This document shows, piece after piece, positions 8,090 to 17,437 of a stretch of DNA of 64,000 nucleotides. Position 1 is the stretch's first letter. Each line of letters starts with the position of its first letter. Position numbers and translations under genes: made by a program. The notes beneath the pieces were generated by a model. That model saw only the letters and a list, made by a program, of their open reading frames with translations, was not told the origin of the DNA and did not search any database. This DNA comes from Clostridiales bacterium 1_7_47FAA (GTDB lineage Bacteria > Bacillota > Clostridia > Lachnospirales > Lachnospiraceae). The stretch spans positions 897,918-961,917 of the forward strand of contig DS990260.1 of the NCBI GenBank assembly GCA_000155435.1. The letters are read 5' to 3'.

Positions 8090-10294
8090 TCACCTTCTGT
8101 TTTCCTGCAGCCGTTTATATTCCGTGATGTCGGCGCAATTAATCAGATACGCATCGTGCTCGCCCCATTTCATCGTGGAGTACCGTATTCTGGTCCATAC
8201 ATCATACTGTGGGTTATATACCTCCGTGGTTCCGGTCAGCGGACAGCTTTCGCAGGGAGTGCTGCGGCCGAAAAACGCCTGATGGCAAGTCATACCGGCC
8301 CTGGCGGACGGATCCAGACGGAGTGTCTTTTGATTCACATACAACAGCTCATAGGTGCCCTGCCGGATGACGTAGATATAGGCATCCTGCATATCCAGGA
8401 TTGTGTTGAGCTGGACCATGATCTGCTCGTTGCGGTCCGCCTCCCGCTTTTTCAGGAGGAATGTATTCAGCATCTGGGCAATCAAAGAGAGCATGCCAAT
8501 CTCCTCTTTGTTCCACATCCTCAGACCCGTGCACTCATCAAACCCGATAAAGCCCCGGAATTCCTTTCCATCGTAAAGCGCGCACTGGAGCGTGGAACAG
8601 ATTTCCTGACTCTCAAAAAGCGCGGTCTGGGTAGGGGTCAGGGAATGGATATCCCGGCAGTAAAAAATAGAGTTATCCCGAAACAGCTCCTTGTAGCCCT
8701 CCACGTTTTCATAAGGATAATGCTGTAAAAACTCCTTTTGCGGCGCAATTCCCTCATTGCACCATTCATAAGTATTATCGGTATATTCCCCGCTGTCGCT
8801 GTTTTCAAACACATAAGCCCGGCTCACATCGAACCGCCTTCCCACAATTTCCAGGATTGCTTCCACGGCAGTGTCAATATCATTGGTATCATACAGGATT
8901 TGAAACACATAATTGACCAGGTCCCCAACCTTCCCACTTACGGTCTGGTCGGAATCAATGGCCGCCCCCAGGGAGGAATATCCAATCCGGTCCACTGCCT
9001 CCAGACTATTAACGTCATATCGGGCATACTGGTTCTTGCCCTGGCTTTTAGCCTGGTACAGTGCCAGATCCGCACAGTGGTACAGGGTCTGGTAATCAGT
9101 ACCGTCCCACGGATAAATGGCCAGACCGATGCTGCAGGTCACCTCAACGGGCTGTTTTTCCCCCTGAAACAGCTGCTGGAACATCGCCAGAAGTTTCCCT
9201 GCCTTCTGTTCGGCAATCTGTGTGGAAGGAATATCCTTTAAGAACATTGCGAACTCGTCCCCGCCGATTCTGCCGATTACATCCGACTTCCGCGTCAGCT
9301 TTTTCATGCCGGCTGCCAGTTCAGCCAGCACTGCGTCCCCAAACAGATGTCCCTGCCTGTCGTTCACCAGCTTGAAGTTATCCACATCAATGATGAACAT
9401 GGCACATACCGTCTCTGGCCGGCCTGACAGGTACTGTTCTGCCCTGTGTTCCATTTCGGCATGGTTGTAAAGACCGGTCAGGGCGTCCAGCTCCGCCCGC
9501 CTGCGCAGTTCTTCCACCATCCGCTTTTCTTCGTCAATATCTGAAATGGTCCCTACCGCGCGCAGCGGCCTGCCGTCTGCGTCATATTGGGTAGCGGCCC
9601 GCAGCCGGCACCAGATATACTGCCCCTTTGTATTGCGGATACGGACGTCAAGGAGCGAATTGGACACCCCCCGTTTCACATCTTCCATAAGCGCGGCCAT
9701 CGGCCCGATATCATCAGGATAGAAATGCCGCAAAATTTCCTCCTTCTGGAGTCTGCTGTCATAACTAGGCGCATAACCAAATTTTCCCAGCCAATTAGGT
9801 GAAAAGGAAATGGCATCCTCAATAAGGTTCCACTCAAAGATGATATCCGAGGATTGATTCATGATGATTTCCAGATGCTCCAATGACAGACGAAGCTTCT
9901 CCTGGGCATCCCGTACCTCAGTGAGGTCAAGAAAAATACAGAAAAAGCGTTCTTCCTGTTCGTCACCGAACAGCTGGGCGCTGCTGGCAGTCCATTTATA
10001 ACTGCCGTCCTTACACAAGACCCGGTAGCTCAGGGAAAGCTGGTTGCCTTTATTCAGCTGGCGCCCCACTTCACCCAGGAAATTTTGACGGTCCAATGGA
10101 TGGATCATTGTGAGGAACTGATTTTGAAACAGTCTCTCCAGTTCTTCCCTGGTAAATCCGAATATACTGAGGAAACCATCGTTGACCCCAACAATGGTGT
10201 ATTCATTGTCATTCCTGCATTGCATGACTCCACCTGGAATGAGGTTCAGGATAGCCTCACCCTCCTGACTGAGCCCTTTCAGCAATCTATTCAC
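8090..10294 (-). CDS. Diguanylate cyclase with PAS-PAS-GGDEF-GAF-PAS architecture
   Basis: From GTG at 10294 (ribosome binding site GAGGGGGG seven nt upstream) this is 734 residues. A TTG 33 bp further upstream is in frame but has no ribosome binding site. Domains in order: PAS (about 10-115) and PAS with PAC (about 130-245); GGDEF cyclase (about 260-410) with an intact GGDEF at 344-348 and an inhibitory RxxD site (RKSD, 335-338) five residues before it; a GAF-like domain (about 440-600); and a C-terminal PAS-like domain with a four-Cys pattern (CHQAFFGRSTPCESCPL). It should make cyclic di-GMP with product inhibition. No membrane segment is seen, so it is probably cytoplasmic. The ligands are unknown. 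An unusual feature is that the cyclase is in the middle, not at the C-terminus. Confidence 0.9.
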   Translation of the reverse strand: MNRLLKGLSQEGEAILNLIPGGVMQCRNDNEYTIVGVNDGFLSIFGFTREELERLFQNQFLTMIHPLDRQNFLGEVGRQLNKGNQLSLSYRVLCKDGSYKWTASSAQLFGDEQEERFFCIFLDLTEVRDAQEKLRLSLEHLEIIMNQSSDIIFEWNLIEDAISFSPNWLGKFGYAPSYDSRLQKEEILRHFYPDDIGPMAALMEDVKRGVSNSLLDVRIRNTKGQYIWCRLRAATQYDADGRPLRAVGTISDIDEEKRMVEELRRRAELDALTGLYNHAEMEHRAEQYLSGRPETVCAMFIIDVDNFKLVNDRQGHLFGDAVLAELAAGMKKLTRKSDVIGRIGGDEFAMFLKDIPSTQIAEQKAGKLLAMFQQLFQGEKQPVEVTCSIGLAIYPWDGTDYQTLYHCADLALYQAKSQGKNQYARYDVNSLEAVDRIGYSSLGAAIDSDQTVSGKVGDLVNYVFQILYDTNDIDTAVEAILEIVGRRFDVSRAYVFENSDSGEYTDNTYEWCNEGIAPQKEFLQHYPYENVEGYKELFRDNSIFYCRDIHSLTPTQTALFESQEICSTLQCALYDGKEFRGFIGFDECTGLRMWNKEEIGMLSLIAQMLNTFLLKKREADRNEQIMVQLNTILDMQDAYIYVIRQGTYELLYVNQKTLRLDPSARAGMTCHQAFFGRSTPCESCPLTGTTEVYNPQYDVWTRIRYSTMKWGEHDAYLINCADITEYKRLQENRR

Positions 10295-10437
10295 ATTTAT
10301 TCCCCCCTCACAATCCTGGCACCCCAATTGGGATTGTCAATGACCGGCGTTCCTCTGCGGTTTCTGCCGATAGTGATGCTCCTGCTCCTCGTTTTCGGCA
10401 GCCCATCAATCGCTCACATACATATATATTTGCATTG

Positions 10438-10466
10438 AGTATAGCAAAAACCATAAAAAATAGCAA
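10438..10466 (-). promoter_or_regulatory. Promoter of the diguanylate cyclase gene
   Basis: The minus strand reads TTGCTA (plus 10461-10466), a 17-bp spacer and TATACT (plus 10438-10443). This is a near-consensus vegetative promoter about 140 bp ahead of the GTG start. The rest of 10295-10580 shows no gene. Confidence 0.7.
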
Positions 10467-10580
10467 TAGCCTGTCCTGCTGCCTGATACATCATACAGGC
10501 AAGGAAATAGATTCCCCAATCGTCCGGGATTCCCCGAAACCACCATAAAGGAAATGGCTGCAGCGGCAAAGGCCTGCGGT

Positions 10581-11540
10581 TCAGGAGCGCTGTAGGGCGG
10601 CTTCTGTGCGGCTGTTCTGAAAAGAACCGTCCGCGCGCCCGACATTAAGACCCTGCTTCAGATATTCCTTCCTCATCTGTCCCGGTGTCTTTCCGTATTG
10701 TTTCCGGAAAGACTTTGTATAATAACTGGCATTATGAAAACCGGATCCATATGCTATCTCCGTAATTGGAAGCCGTGTTTCTGTAAGCAGCACCGTGCTC
10801 TGCGCAAGACGGTATGTAATAACGTAATCAATCGGAGAGGTATTCATATACTTTTTAAATATATTACAGCATGCCGTCTTACCCATCTCCCCAATTTTCG
10901 CAATATCATCCAGCATGATGGAATCCTGATAGTGTTTTTGGATATAGCCGACCATTTTCCTTAATTGAATGAGAGAAATATCAGCTTTCTCTGATTTCTC
11001 TGAAAGCAGCTCCATATTGTTCGTATACAATAGGGTAAATATCCTAAATACCGCTTCCTGGCACAAAAGATAAAACTCCGGGGCATCCTGATTCAGATGA
11101 AAGACGGTCCATAACACTTCCAGTAATTCATTCTGCCACTTCTTATCCGGACGTAAATGTAAAAACGGAATTGCCTGGCATTCTGTAAAAGGGCGCACAT
11201 AACGCTCCCTGATATATGGATTACCGGACAAAACCGAGGGATGGATGATGAAACATATGAACCCGCACTCTTCTTTCTTATCTGAATATCCAAAATGAAA
11301 GTTCCGGCTGTTTACCACAATCCCCTCATTCTCATAAAGCGTGATGTTTTCCCCGTTTACATCATACTGCATGGTGCCGGACAATACATATATGATTTCA
11401 ACATCCTCATGCCAGTGTGATACCGCAGTATAATTGTGGTACTGCGATAAAAACGCGCTTCGTATATAGACAGGATACTGTGGAATCATATAATCCATCA
11501 CTTCTGAAAAATCCTGCTTAACATTGACCTGCATTGCCAT
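10581..11540 (-). CDS. AraC-family transcriptional regulator with cupin sensor domain
   Basis: In this 319-residue protein, residues about 20-160 form a cupin-like effector domain (SHWHEDVEIIYVLSGTMQYD). Residues about 195-295 hold the two AraC helix-turn-helix motifs (MLDDIAKIGEMGKTACCNIF and ITEIAYGSGFHNASYYTKSF, then RKQYGKTPGQMRKEYL). GGGGGAC precedes the ATG; a second ATG lies two codons in. It is divergent from the truncated PHP/acetyltransferase pair, which is a candidate target or the remnant of one. Confidence 0.92.
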   Translation of the reverse strand: MAMQVNVKQDFSEVMDYMIPQYPVYIRSAFLSQYHNYTAVSHWHEDVEIIYVLSGTMQYDVNGENITLYENEGIVVNSRNFHFGYSDKKEECGFICFIIHPSVLSGNPYIRERYVRPFTECQAIPFLHLRPDKKWQNELLEVLWTVFHLNQDAPEFYLLCQEAVFRIFTLLYTNNMELLSEKSEKADISLIQLRKMVGYIQKHYQDSIMLDDIAKIGEMGKTACCNIFKKYMNTSPIDYVITYRLAQSTVLLTETRLPITEIAYGSGFHNASYYTKSFRKQYGKTPGQMRKEYLKQGLNVGRADGSFQNSRTEAALQRS

Positions 11541-11665
11541 ATAGAACGTCCCCCGCGTTTCCTTCCCATTAAGGTGAAATATATTTATATTATTTCGTAA
11601 GATTATTATATTATTATCTCTTGTTCCGTAATATAATTATAAAAATACAGAAGGAGGATGTCAAG

Positions 11666-12121
11666 ATGAAGGCAAATGCCGTCATAGAAGACTATCATGT
11701 ACATTCAGCGTATAGTGATGATTCCACTTATCCTCTAAGACAGGTGGTCATGGATTCCATTGATATGGGAATAAAAGAAATATGCTTTACGGATCATGTG
11801 GATTATGGAATCAAACGGGACTGGGACAGTCCCCTTGGAATCGGATACAGGTCAGGAGCCGCCGGGCCGGAGCCCTTTGCGAATGTGGATTATCCGAAGT
11901 ATGCAGATGAAATATCCGGCTTACAGAAAGAATACGGAGAACACATATCCATCAAGCTGGGGTTGGAATTTGGAGTTCAGGTCCACACAATCCCTCTATA
12001 CGAAAAACTCTTTTCCCGATATCCTTTTGATTTTATCATTCTTTCAATCCATCAGGTCGGGGATAAGGAATTCTGGACACAGGAATTTCAAACGGGACAG
12101 ACACAGGATGAATACCGATGA
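11666..12121 (+). pseudogene. PHP-domain (histidinol-phosphatase-like) gene, 3' part lost
   Basis: From ATG at 11666 (AAGGAGG eight nt upstream) the frame gives the N-terminal 151 residues of a HisJ/HisK-type PHP phosphatase. It includes the metal-binding DYHVHSAYSDDS motif near 9-20, CFTDHVDYG near 42-50 and LGLEFGVQ. HisJ-type enzymes are about 260-270 residues long, so the C-terminal third with the remaining metal ligands is missing. The frame breaks off at TGQTQDEYR, exactly where acetyltransferase sequence starts in another frame. The product is probably inactive. This looks like one side of a deletion junction. Confidence 0.75.
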
Positions 12122-12614
12122 AAATGAGAGGAAAAACATACTGGATGAATTACTTCCGACAAGAGGGGAGGGGGCATACTTACAGGGACCCATTTATTTT
12201 GACTATGGGATTCATACCAGCCTCGGGAAAAGTTTCTATGTCAATTCTAATTTTACCGTACTGGATGTCTGCCGCGTAACGATTGGGGACAATGTGTTCA
12301 TCGGGCCCAATGTTTCGATTTTTACCCCCATACATCCGCTTCGCTGGCAGGACCGGAATATGTATGTATCGGAAAAGGGGACGATGACAAATAAAGAGTA
12401 TGGCGCGCCTGTAACGATTGGGGACAACTGCTGGATTGCGGGAAACGTTACGATTCTTGCCGGCTCCAAAATTGGTTCCGGCTGTGTAATCGGCGCCGGT
12501 TCCGTTGTATCCGGAGAAATCCCTGACCATTCGGTGGCATATGGCGTCCCATGCCGTGTCGCCCGTGCGGTTACAAATCTTGATGGTCTTGAATATCACA
12601 GGGAGCTGTTCTAA
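12108..12614 (+). CDS. Maltose/galactoside O-acetyltransferase-like hexapeptide transferase, N-terminus truncated
   Basis: The 168-residue frame from ATG 12108 has the left-handed beta-helix hexapeptide repeats of the Maa/LacA family (VTIGDNVFIGPNVSIFTP, VTIGDNCWIAGNVTILAGSK, CVIGAGSVVSGEIPDHSVAY). The active-site His lies in FTPIHPL. Family members begin about 35 residues earlier with the short mac domain (EKMLAGELY... type), which is absent here. The sequence picks up at the NTDENERKNILDELL segment. The start codon overlaps the end of the truncated PHP frame by 14 nt and lacks a good ribosome binding site, so expression would depend on coupling to the PHP translation. It may still fold, because the beta-helix is whole. 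Confidence 0.7.
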   Translation: MNTDENERKNILDELLPTRGEGAYLQGPIYFDYGIHTSLGKSFYVNSNFTVLDVCRVTIGDNVFIGPNVSIFTPIHPLRWQDRNMYVSEKGTMTNKEYGAPVTIGDNCWIAGNVTILAGSKIGSGCVIGAGSVVSGEIPDHSVAYGVPCRVARAVTNLDGLEYHRELF

Positions 12615-12641
12615 CCATATAAAACTTCTTAAAAAAAAGAA

Positions 12642-12672
12642 GTCCCCTGGTCCACTACCCAAACCAGGGGAC
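12642..12672 (-). terminator. Intrinsic terminator of the pur operon
   Basis: A perfect 10-bp stem (GTCCCCTGGT / ACCAGGGGAC, plus 12642-12651 and 12663-12672) is followed on the minus strand by TTCTTTTTTTT. It lies 10 bp past the purD stop codon. Confidence 0.9.
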
Positions 12673-12681
12673 AAGCGTCAT

Positions 12682-13968
12682 CTACTTAACGCCCTCAGCC
12701 TCATCAATCGCCTTCCCAATATCATGTCTCATATACTTATTCCCAAACTCAATCCACTCCGTAGCCCTATAAGCATTCTCCCTGGCTTCCTTAAGTGTCC
12801 TGCCCTTGGCCGTAACTCCCAGCACCCGTCCGCCGTTGGTCACGATGTTACCGTCCTTGTCAAACTTACTGCCCGCATGGAACACATAGTAGCCGTCCCT
12901 GCCCTCAAAGTTCTCAAACCCGGTCATCTTATATCCCTTTTCATAATGCTCCGGATAGCCCGCGGAAGCCAGCACCACGCACACGGCGGCATTGTCCTCG
13001 AACTCCAGCTCTATCTGGTCCAGGGTACCGTCCACGCAGGCCTCGAATACGTCAATGATATCATTTTTCATCCTTGGCAGCACTACCTGTGTCTCAGGGT
13101 CGCCGAAACGTGCATTATACTCCAGCACCTTAGGCCCCTTCTCCGTAAGCATCAGGCCAAAGAAAATAATCCCCTTAAACTCCCTGCCCTCTGCCTTCAT
13201 GGCATCTACGGTGGGCTGATATATATGTTCCTTACAGAAAGCGTCCACTTCCTCTGTATAAAAGGGACTGGGTGAAAATGTCCCCATTCCCCCGGTATTC
13301 AGTCCCTGGTCCCCGTCCCCTGCCCGCTTGTGGTCCTGGGCCGAAGTCATGATCTTGATGGTCTTACCGTCCACAAAAGAGAGCACGGATACCTCACGGC
13401 CTGTCATGAATTCCTCCACCACAATCCGGTCCCCGGCGGAGCCGAACTGCTTATCTAACATCAGGGTCCTGACGCCTTCCTTTGCCTCTTCCCTTGTGTT
13501 GCAGATAAGCACGCCTTTCCCCAGCGCAAGGCCGTCGGCCTTAAGTACGATGGGAATGGGCGCATCCTCAAGGTATGCCAGGGCCTCTTCCGGCGAATCA
13601 AATGTCTCATATGCAGCCGTAGGAATATTATATTTTTTCATCAGGTCCTTGGAAAATGCCTTGGAGCCTTCAAGAATGGCCGCGTCCTTCCTTGGCCCGA
13701 ACACCCGCAGCCCGGCTGCCTCAAAGGCATCCACCGCGCCTGCCGCCAGCGGGTCATCCGGTCCCACGATTACCAGGTCAATCCCATGTTCCCTGGCAAA
13801 GGCTGCCTGCGCGTCAAAATCCATGACCCCGATATCCACGCACTCCGCCAATCCGGCAATCCCGGCATTGCCAGGAGCACAATATATCTTCTCCACCTTT
13901 GGACTCTGCGCCGCCTTCCACGCAATCGCATGTTCACGTCCGCCGCCGCCTACGATTAATACTTTCAT
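12682..13968 (-). CDS. purD: Phosphoribosylamine-glycine ligase
   Basis: This 428-residue GAR synthetase catalyses the second step of de novo IMP synthesis, joining phosphoribosylamine and glycine with ATP. The start MKVLIVGGGGREHAIAWK is diagnostic. The ATP-grasp domain follows (PIVLKADGLALGKGV near 160-174; VVEEFMTGREVS near 207; YNARFGDPETQV near 285). The length is normal. It is the last gene of purE-purM-purN-purD, 39 bp after purN, and ends at a strong terminator. Confidence 0.97.
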   Translation of the reverse strand: MKVLIVGGGGREHAIAWKAAQSPKVEKIYCAPGNAGIAGLAECVDIGVMDFDAQAAFAREHGIDLVIVGPDDPLAAGAVDAFEAAGLRVFGPRKDAAILEGSKAFSKDLMKKYNIPTAAYETFDSPEEALAYLEDAPIPIVLKADGLALGKGVLICNTREEAKEGVRTLMLDKQFGSAGDRIVVEEFMTGREVSVLSFVDGKTIKIMTSAQDHKRAGDGDQGLNTGGMGTFSPSPFYTEEVDAFCKEHIYQPTVDAMKAEGREFKGIIFFGLMLTEKGPKVLEYNARFGDPETQVVLPRMKNDIIDVFEACVDGTLDQIELEFEDNAAVCVVLASAGYPEHYEKGYKMTGFENFEGRDGYYVFHAGSKFDKDGNIVTNGGRVLGVTAKGRTLKEARENAYRATEWIEFGNKYMRHDIGKAIDEAEGVK

Positions 13969-14007
13969 GCCGTTACCTCCTGCCTGTTTGTCCTGTCATA
14001 TCCCGTC

Positions 14008-14601
14008 CTATACCAATTGATTCGCAATCATATGGATGGCCTGGGGAAGGATTACCCATTCCGCTTCTTCCATCACCCGTTTCTGCAATATCTCAGGCGT
14101 ATCGCCCTTCTTCACTTCCACGGCCTTCTGCAGGATGATGGGTCCTGTATCCATGCCGCTGTCCACATAATGCACGGTTGCCCCTGTGACCTTCACGCCC
14201 CGGGCCAAAGCCGCTTCATGGACCTTCAGCCCATAATACCCCTTCCCGCAGAAAGAAGGAATCAGGGACGGATGGATATTGATGATGCGCCCCTCGTATT
14301 TCCTTGTCATGGCCTCGGGTATGGCCACCAGGAATCCGGCCAGCACGATCAGATCCAGATGATATCCGTCCACCTTGGCCAGAAACGCCTCATTAAACGC
14401 ATCCCTTGACCCATAGTCCTTTGGGGAAATGCACACTGCCTCGATTCCCCTAAGACGCGCCCGCTCCAGCGCATAGGCGTTGGCATTGTTGCTGATGACC
14501 ACGGCCAGTTCCGTGTTGGTAATCCTGCCGCTGTCCATTGCGTCCATGACCGCCTGAAGATTGGTGCCGCCTCCGGACACCATGACGCCTATCCTTAACA
14601 T
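14008..14601 (-). CDS. purN: Phosphoribosylglycinamide formyltransferase (10-formyl-THF dependent)
   Basis: This 197-residue GAR transformylase uses 10-formyltetrahydrofolate. It opens with [19 protein letters not shown] (phosphate loop). [12 protein letters not shown] (about 91-102) contains the catalytic Asn/His, and [19 protein letters not shown] (about 117-135) contains the catalytic Asp. Its start overlaps the purM stop by 7 bp, indicating translational coupling. Confidence 0.97.
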   Translation of the reverse strand: MLRIGVMVSGGGTNLQAVMDAMDSGRITNTELAVVISNNANAYALERARLRGIEAVCISPKDYGSRDAFNEAFLAKVDGYHLDLIVLAGFLVAIPEAMTRKYEGRIINIHPSLIPSFCGKGYYGLKVHEAALARGVKVTGATVHYVDSGMDTGPIILQKAVEVKKGDTPEILQKRVMEEAEWVILPQAIHMIANQLV

Positions 14602-15629
14602 AAGTCCACACCCTTTTCACCGCTCTCAATGGAGCCGACCACATAGGGGGCATCGCCTGCGGCCCGGATGGCTTCCATGGTCCTGTCCACATCCGCGGCG
14701 TCCACTGCCAGGATCATACCAAGGCCCATGTTGTATGTGTTGTACATCATCTTCTCTTCAATCTGTCCCTTTTCAGCCAGCAGCTTAAAGATGGGAGGCA
14801 CCGGATAGCTGTCCTTCTTAATCACCGCACGCACGCCGTCCTTCAGCATGCGGGGAACATTTTCATAGAAACCGCCGCCGGTGATGTGGCTGCATGCCTT
14901 GATGGTGACCCCAGCTTCCTTGACGGCCTTCAGGGCCTTCACATATATCTTGGTCGGGGCAATCAGCGCCTCCCCAAGAGTGGTTCCAAGAACATCCATG
15001 TAGGTGTTCAACCCCTCTTTTGTCAGTTCCTTCTCAAATACCTTTCGGACCAGTGAAAAACCATTGCTGTGCACGCCGGAACTTGCCATTCCGATCAGCA
15101 CGTTCCCGGCCGACAGGTTTTCGCCGGTTATCAGATCCTTCTTGTCCACGATGCCCACCGCAAACCCGGCCAGGTCGTATTCGTCCTCCGGATAGAATCC
15201 AGGCATCTCGGCCGTCTCCCCGCCAATCAGAGCCGCACCGGACTGGTTACAGCCCTCCGCCACGCCCTTCACGATGGTCGCAATCTTCTCAGGCACATTT
15301 TTGCCGCAGGCAATGTAATCCAGGAAAAACAACGGCTCGCCGCCAGCACAGGCAACATCGTTCACGCACATGGCCACACAGTCGATGCCCACCGTATCAT
15401 GCTTATCCATGAGGAAAGCCAGCTTCAGCTTGGTTCCCACACCGTCCGTGCCCGAAAGCAGGGTGGGTTCCTCCATCCCCTTGAATGCAGCCATGGAAAA
15501 TGCGCCTGAGAATCCGCCGATTCCGCCTAATACTTCAGGACGCATGGTTCCTTTCACATATTCCTTCATCAGTTCAACCGACTTATATCCTGCCTCAATA
15601 TCAACTCCGGCCTTCTTGTAATCCATCAT
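14595..15629 (-). CDS. purM: Phosphoribosylformylglycinamidine cyclo-ligase (AIR synthetase)
   Basis: This 344-residue ATP-dependent enzyme converts FGAM to AIR. The family signature [17 protein letters not shown] (about 56-72) and [20 protein letters not shown] (about 81-100) are present, as are [11 protein letters not shown] and [14 protein letters not shown] double Met begins the frame. It lies 41 bp after purE and overlaps purN. The overall length matches the family. Confidence 0.97.
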   Translation of the reverse strand: MMDYKKAGVDIEAGYKSVELMKEYVKGTMRPEVLGGIGGFSGAFSMAAFKGMEEPTLLSGTDGVGTKLKLAFLMDKHDTVGIDCVAMCVNDVACAGGEPLFFLDYIACGKNVPEKIATIVKGVAEGCNQSGAALIGGETAEMPGFYPEDEYDLAGFAVGIVDKKDLITGENLSAGNVLIGMASSGVHSNGFSLVRKVFEKELTKEGLNTYMDVLGTTLGEALIAPTKIYVKALKAVKEAGVTIKACSHITGGGFYENVPRMLKDGVRAVIKKDSYPVPPIFKLLAEKGQIEEKMMYNTYNMGLGMILAVDAADVDRTMEAIRAAGDAPYVVGSIESGEKGVDLC

Positions 15630-15670
15630 GGTTTTATCATCCTCCGCCTTATTTAAAAATCCCTGAATCC

Positions 15671-16186
15671 CTATTTCATCTGTGCCAGATATTCCTTGTA
15701 TCCGATGGATTCCAGCTTTTCAGCCTTCCCGACCACGTCGTTCTTCAGGCTCTCTGAATACTCCTTAAGCCTGCCTAATAAAGCCTCATCGGAAGTGGCC
15801 AGGATCTTGGCAGCCAGGATGCCTGCGTTTGCCCCACCGTTAATCGCAACCGTTGCAACCGGGATACCGCTTGGCATCTGGACAATGGAGTACAGGGAAT
15901 CCACGCCGCCCAGGTCGGAGGTCTTCATGGGGATACCGATGACAGGCATCGGGAAAATGGCTGCGCACATGCCCGGAAGATGGGCCGCCTTGCCTGCCCC
16001 CGCTATGATTACCTTGAATCCCTTTCCTTCAGCCGCCTTTGCCCAGTCAAAGAAAACATCCGGCTCCCTGTGGGCAGATATGATTGTCATCTCGTAGCTG
16101 ATTCCCAGTTTGTCCAGAATCTCAGCCGCCTTTGCCATGATTGGCATATCAGAGTCACTTCCCATTACAATTCCTACTTTTGCCAT
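15671..16186 (-). CDS. purE: 5-(carboxyamino)imidazole ribonucleotide mutase, class I PurE
   Basis: The 171-residue protein starts at ATG 16186, eight nt after AAAGGAG. An in-frame ATG at 16216 would add ten non-conserved residues. It begins [16 protein letters not shown] and has [10 protein letters not shown] (about 42-51) and [14 protein letters not shown] (about 71-84), which are the PurE substrate loops. It is the first gene of the operon. No purK is adjacent, so N5-CAIR synthesis must be encoded elsewhere or be bypassed. Confidence 0.97.
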   Translation of the reverse strand: MAKVGIVMGSDSDMPIMAKAAEILDKLGISYEMTIISAHREPDVFFDWAKAAEGKGFKVIIAGAGKAAHLPGMCAAIFPMPVIGIPMKTSDLGGVDSLYSIVQMPSGIPVATVAINGGANAGILAAKILATSDEALLGRLKEYSESLKNDVVGKAEKLESIGYKEYLAQMK

Positions 16187-16323
16187 CGTCCAATCTCCTT
16201 TTCCACTTAAATCCATCGTCTCCCCACCTCAGGAAGCAGAAATATCCTGTTATTTTAGATAGGGATGTTTATTATTAGTTATTCTTATTAATTTCTTTTA
16301 TTATGCCTTTGTTACTTATAATT

Positions 16324-16352
16324 ATAATACTAGGAAATTTTTCATGAGTCAA
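16324..16352 (-). promoter_or_regulatory. purE operon promoter and leader
   Basis: The minus strand reads TTGACT (plus 16347-16352), exactly 17 bp and TATTAT (plus 16324-16329), a strong vegetative promoter about 140 nt before purE. The A/T-rich leader (16187-16315) shows no purine aptamer core and only a weak CAGGA/TCCTG hairpin, so regulation here is probably not by riboswitch. Confidence 0.75.
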
Positions 16353-16386
16353 TACAAATCTACAAAATTTTCTCCCGATGAATGCT

Positions 16387-16430
16387 GAAATGCCGGTACG
16401 GCCCATGTTTCCAGGCCCTCCCGGCATTTC
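16387..16430. terminator. Inverted repeat after the DUF3137-like gene
   Basis: GAAATGCCGG (16387-16396) pairs with CCGGCATTTC (16421-16430), with a further GGCC pairing inside. It lies about 50 bp past the stop of the minus-strand gene at 16479 and could terminate it, but no T tract follows, so the assignment is weak. Confidence 0.4.
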
Positions 16431-16478
16431 GTATATGAAAATATGGAAAAACAGGGCTGTACGCCCAACCGGATGTAA

Positions 16479-17381
16479 TCAGCTAAAAAGCTCCCCGGCT
16501 GCTTGGATCATCCTGATATCTTTCAGCAATTCCGCCTTTTGTCCGGAAACCGGTTTGTCCACAAAGACATCAAACAGGTTCCGCGGCCTGTGTACAGCGA
16601 CAATGGCTGATGAGCCTGAAAAAGTAAATGAAACCCATTTTCCTGATTTGTCCGCAAATGCCTTCATTTTCTCTATTAACACTGGCGTCAATGGGGTATC
16701 ATCCCCGTCTGATGCATAAACCTGGAACCTGCCGTCAAATCCCGGATCTCCTGTTTTAATCTTATATGCGGACGGGCGGTCTTTGAACCCTGCCACATAT
16801 TTATTATCAAATACCCGCATGGTCCCCTGGAAGCCAAGCAGGGCAGGGACATTGTCAAAACGGATGACCGGACCATGGAATATGGAATCGGATGTGTATA
16901 TCTTCCCTACCTTACCTGTCCTTCCCGTATTCACATTGCAGAGAAGGAACCGGATGTCCCCATAATATCCGGTCAGCCGGTCCGTACTGGAAAAATGGTT
17001 TTTTACGCCGCAATCCACCACATGAAGACCAGCCACTTCGTCATAGCCCAGGCCGCTTTCCGGGAAATATTCAAGCGTTTGGAATCTGCCATTTTCCATC
17101 AGGAGGGGCAAAACATACTGTTCCTTATAGGCCCTGATGAAGCCTTCCTGTGCCCGCCTAATCAGCAGCAGATAGCAAAGGCAGCAAAAAATAACGGTCA
17201 GCAATGCGGTTATGATAAGCGTGAATAATCCCCACTCGAACAATGTATAATCCTCATTGTGGATTCCATGACGGCCGAACATCATAAGCGATGCCAGAAT
17301 AAAACATCCGCACAGAAACATGGCCTTTTTATACTGACCATATGCTTTTTTCCTAAGTATTTCCAGTCCTTTATCGTCCAT
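16479..17381 (-). CDS. DUF3137-like membrane protein
   Basis: The 300-residue protein starts at ATG 17381, chosen because AGGAAAGGAAG lies about ten nt upstream; an in-frame ATG at 17423 has no such site. Two membrane segments (about 20-37 and 48-71 from this start) are followed by a long cytoplasmic domain. Its pattern (FDGRFQVYASDGDDTPLTPV, then a segment with VSFTFSGSSAIVAVHRPRNL and NLFDVFVD) resembles DUF3137, often found with LemA-type proteins. The function is unknown. It follows the FUSC-type gene on the same strand at short spacing and may be its operon partner. Confidence 0.65.
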   Translation of the reverse strand: MDDKGLEILRKKAYGQYKKAMFLCGCFILASLMMFGRHGIHNEDYTLFEWGLFTLIITALLTVIFCCLCYLLLIRRAQEGFIRAYKEQYVLPLLMENGRFQTLEYFPESGLGYDEVAGLHVVDCGVKNHFSSTDRLTGYYGDIRFLLCNVNTGRTGKVGKIYTSDSIFHGPVIRFDNVPALLGFQGTMRVFDNKYVAGFKDRPSAYKIKTGDPGFDGRFQVYASDGDDTPLTPVLIEKMKAFADKSGKWVSFTFSGSSAIVAVHRPRNLFDVFVDKPVSGQKAELLKDIRMIQAAGELFS

Positions 17382-17437
17382 GGGCGCCGTCTTCCTTTCC
17401 TGTTTATCTGCATTTCCAAACATGCCCTGATATACTT

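Noticed and set aside
11796..12107. Upstream extension of the acetyltransferase frame
   Set aside because: The 104 upstream codons are the PHP gene read in another frame; acetyltransferase similarity begins only around 12108.
16187..16320. Purine riboswitch ahead of purE
   Set aside because: The leader lacks the CTACC junction, the GACTA/GATTA segment and a matching P1. Only a promoter and weak hairpin are seen.
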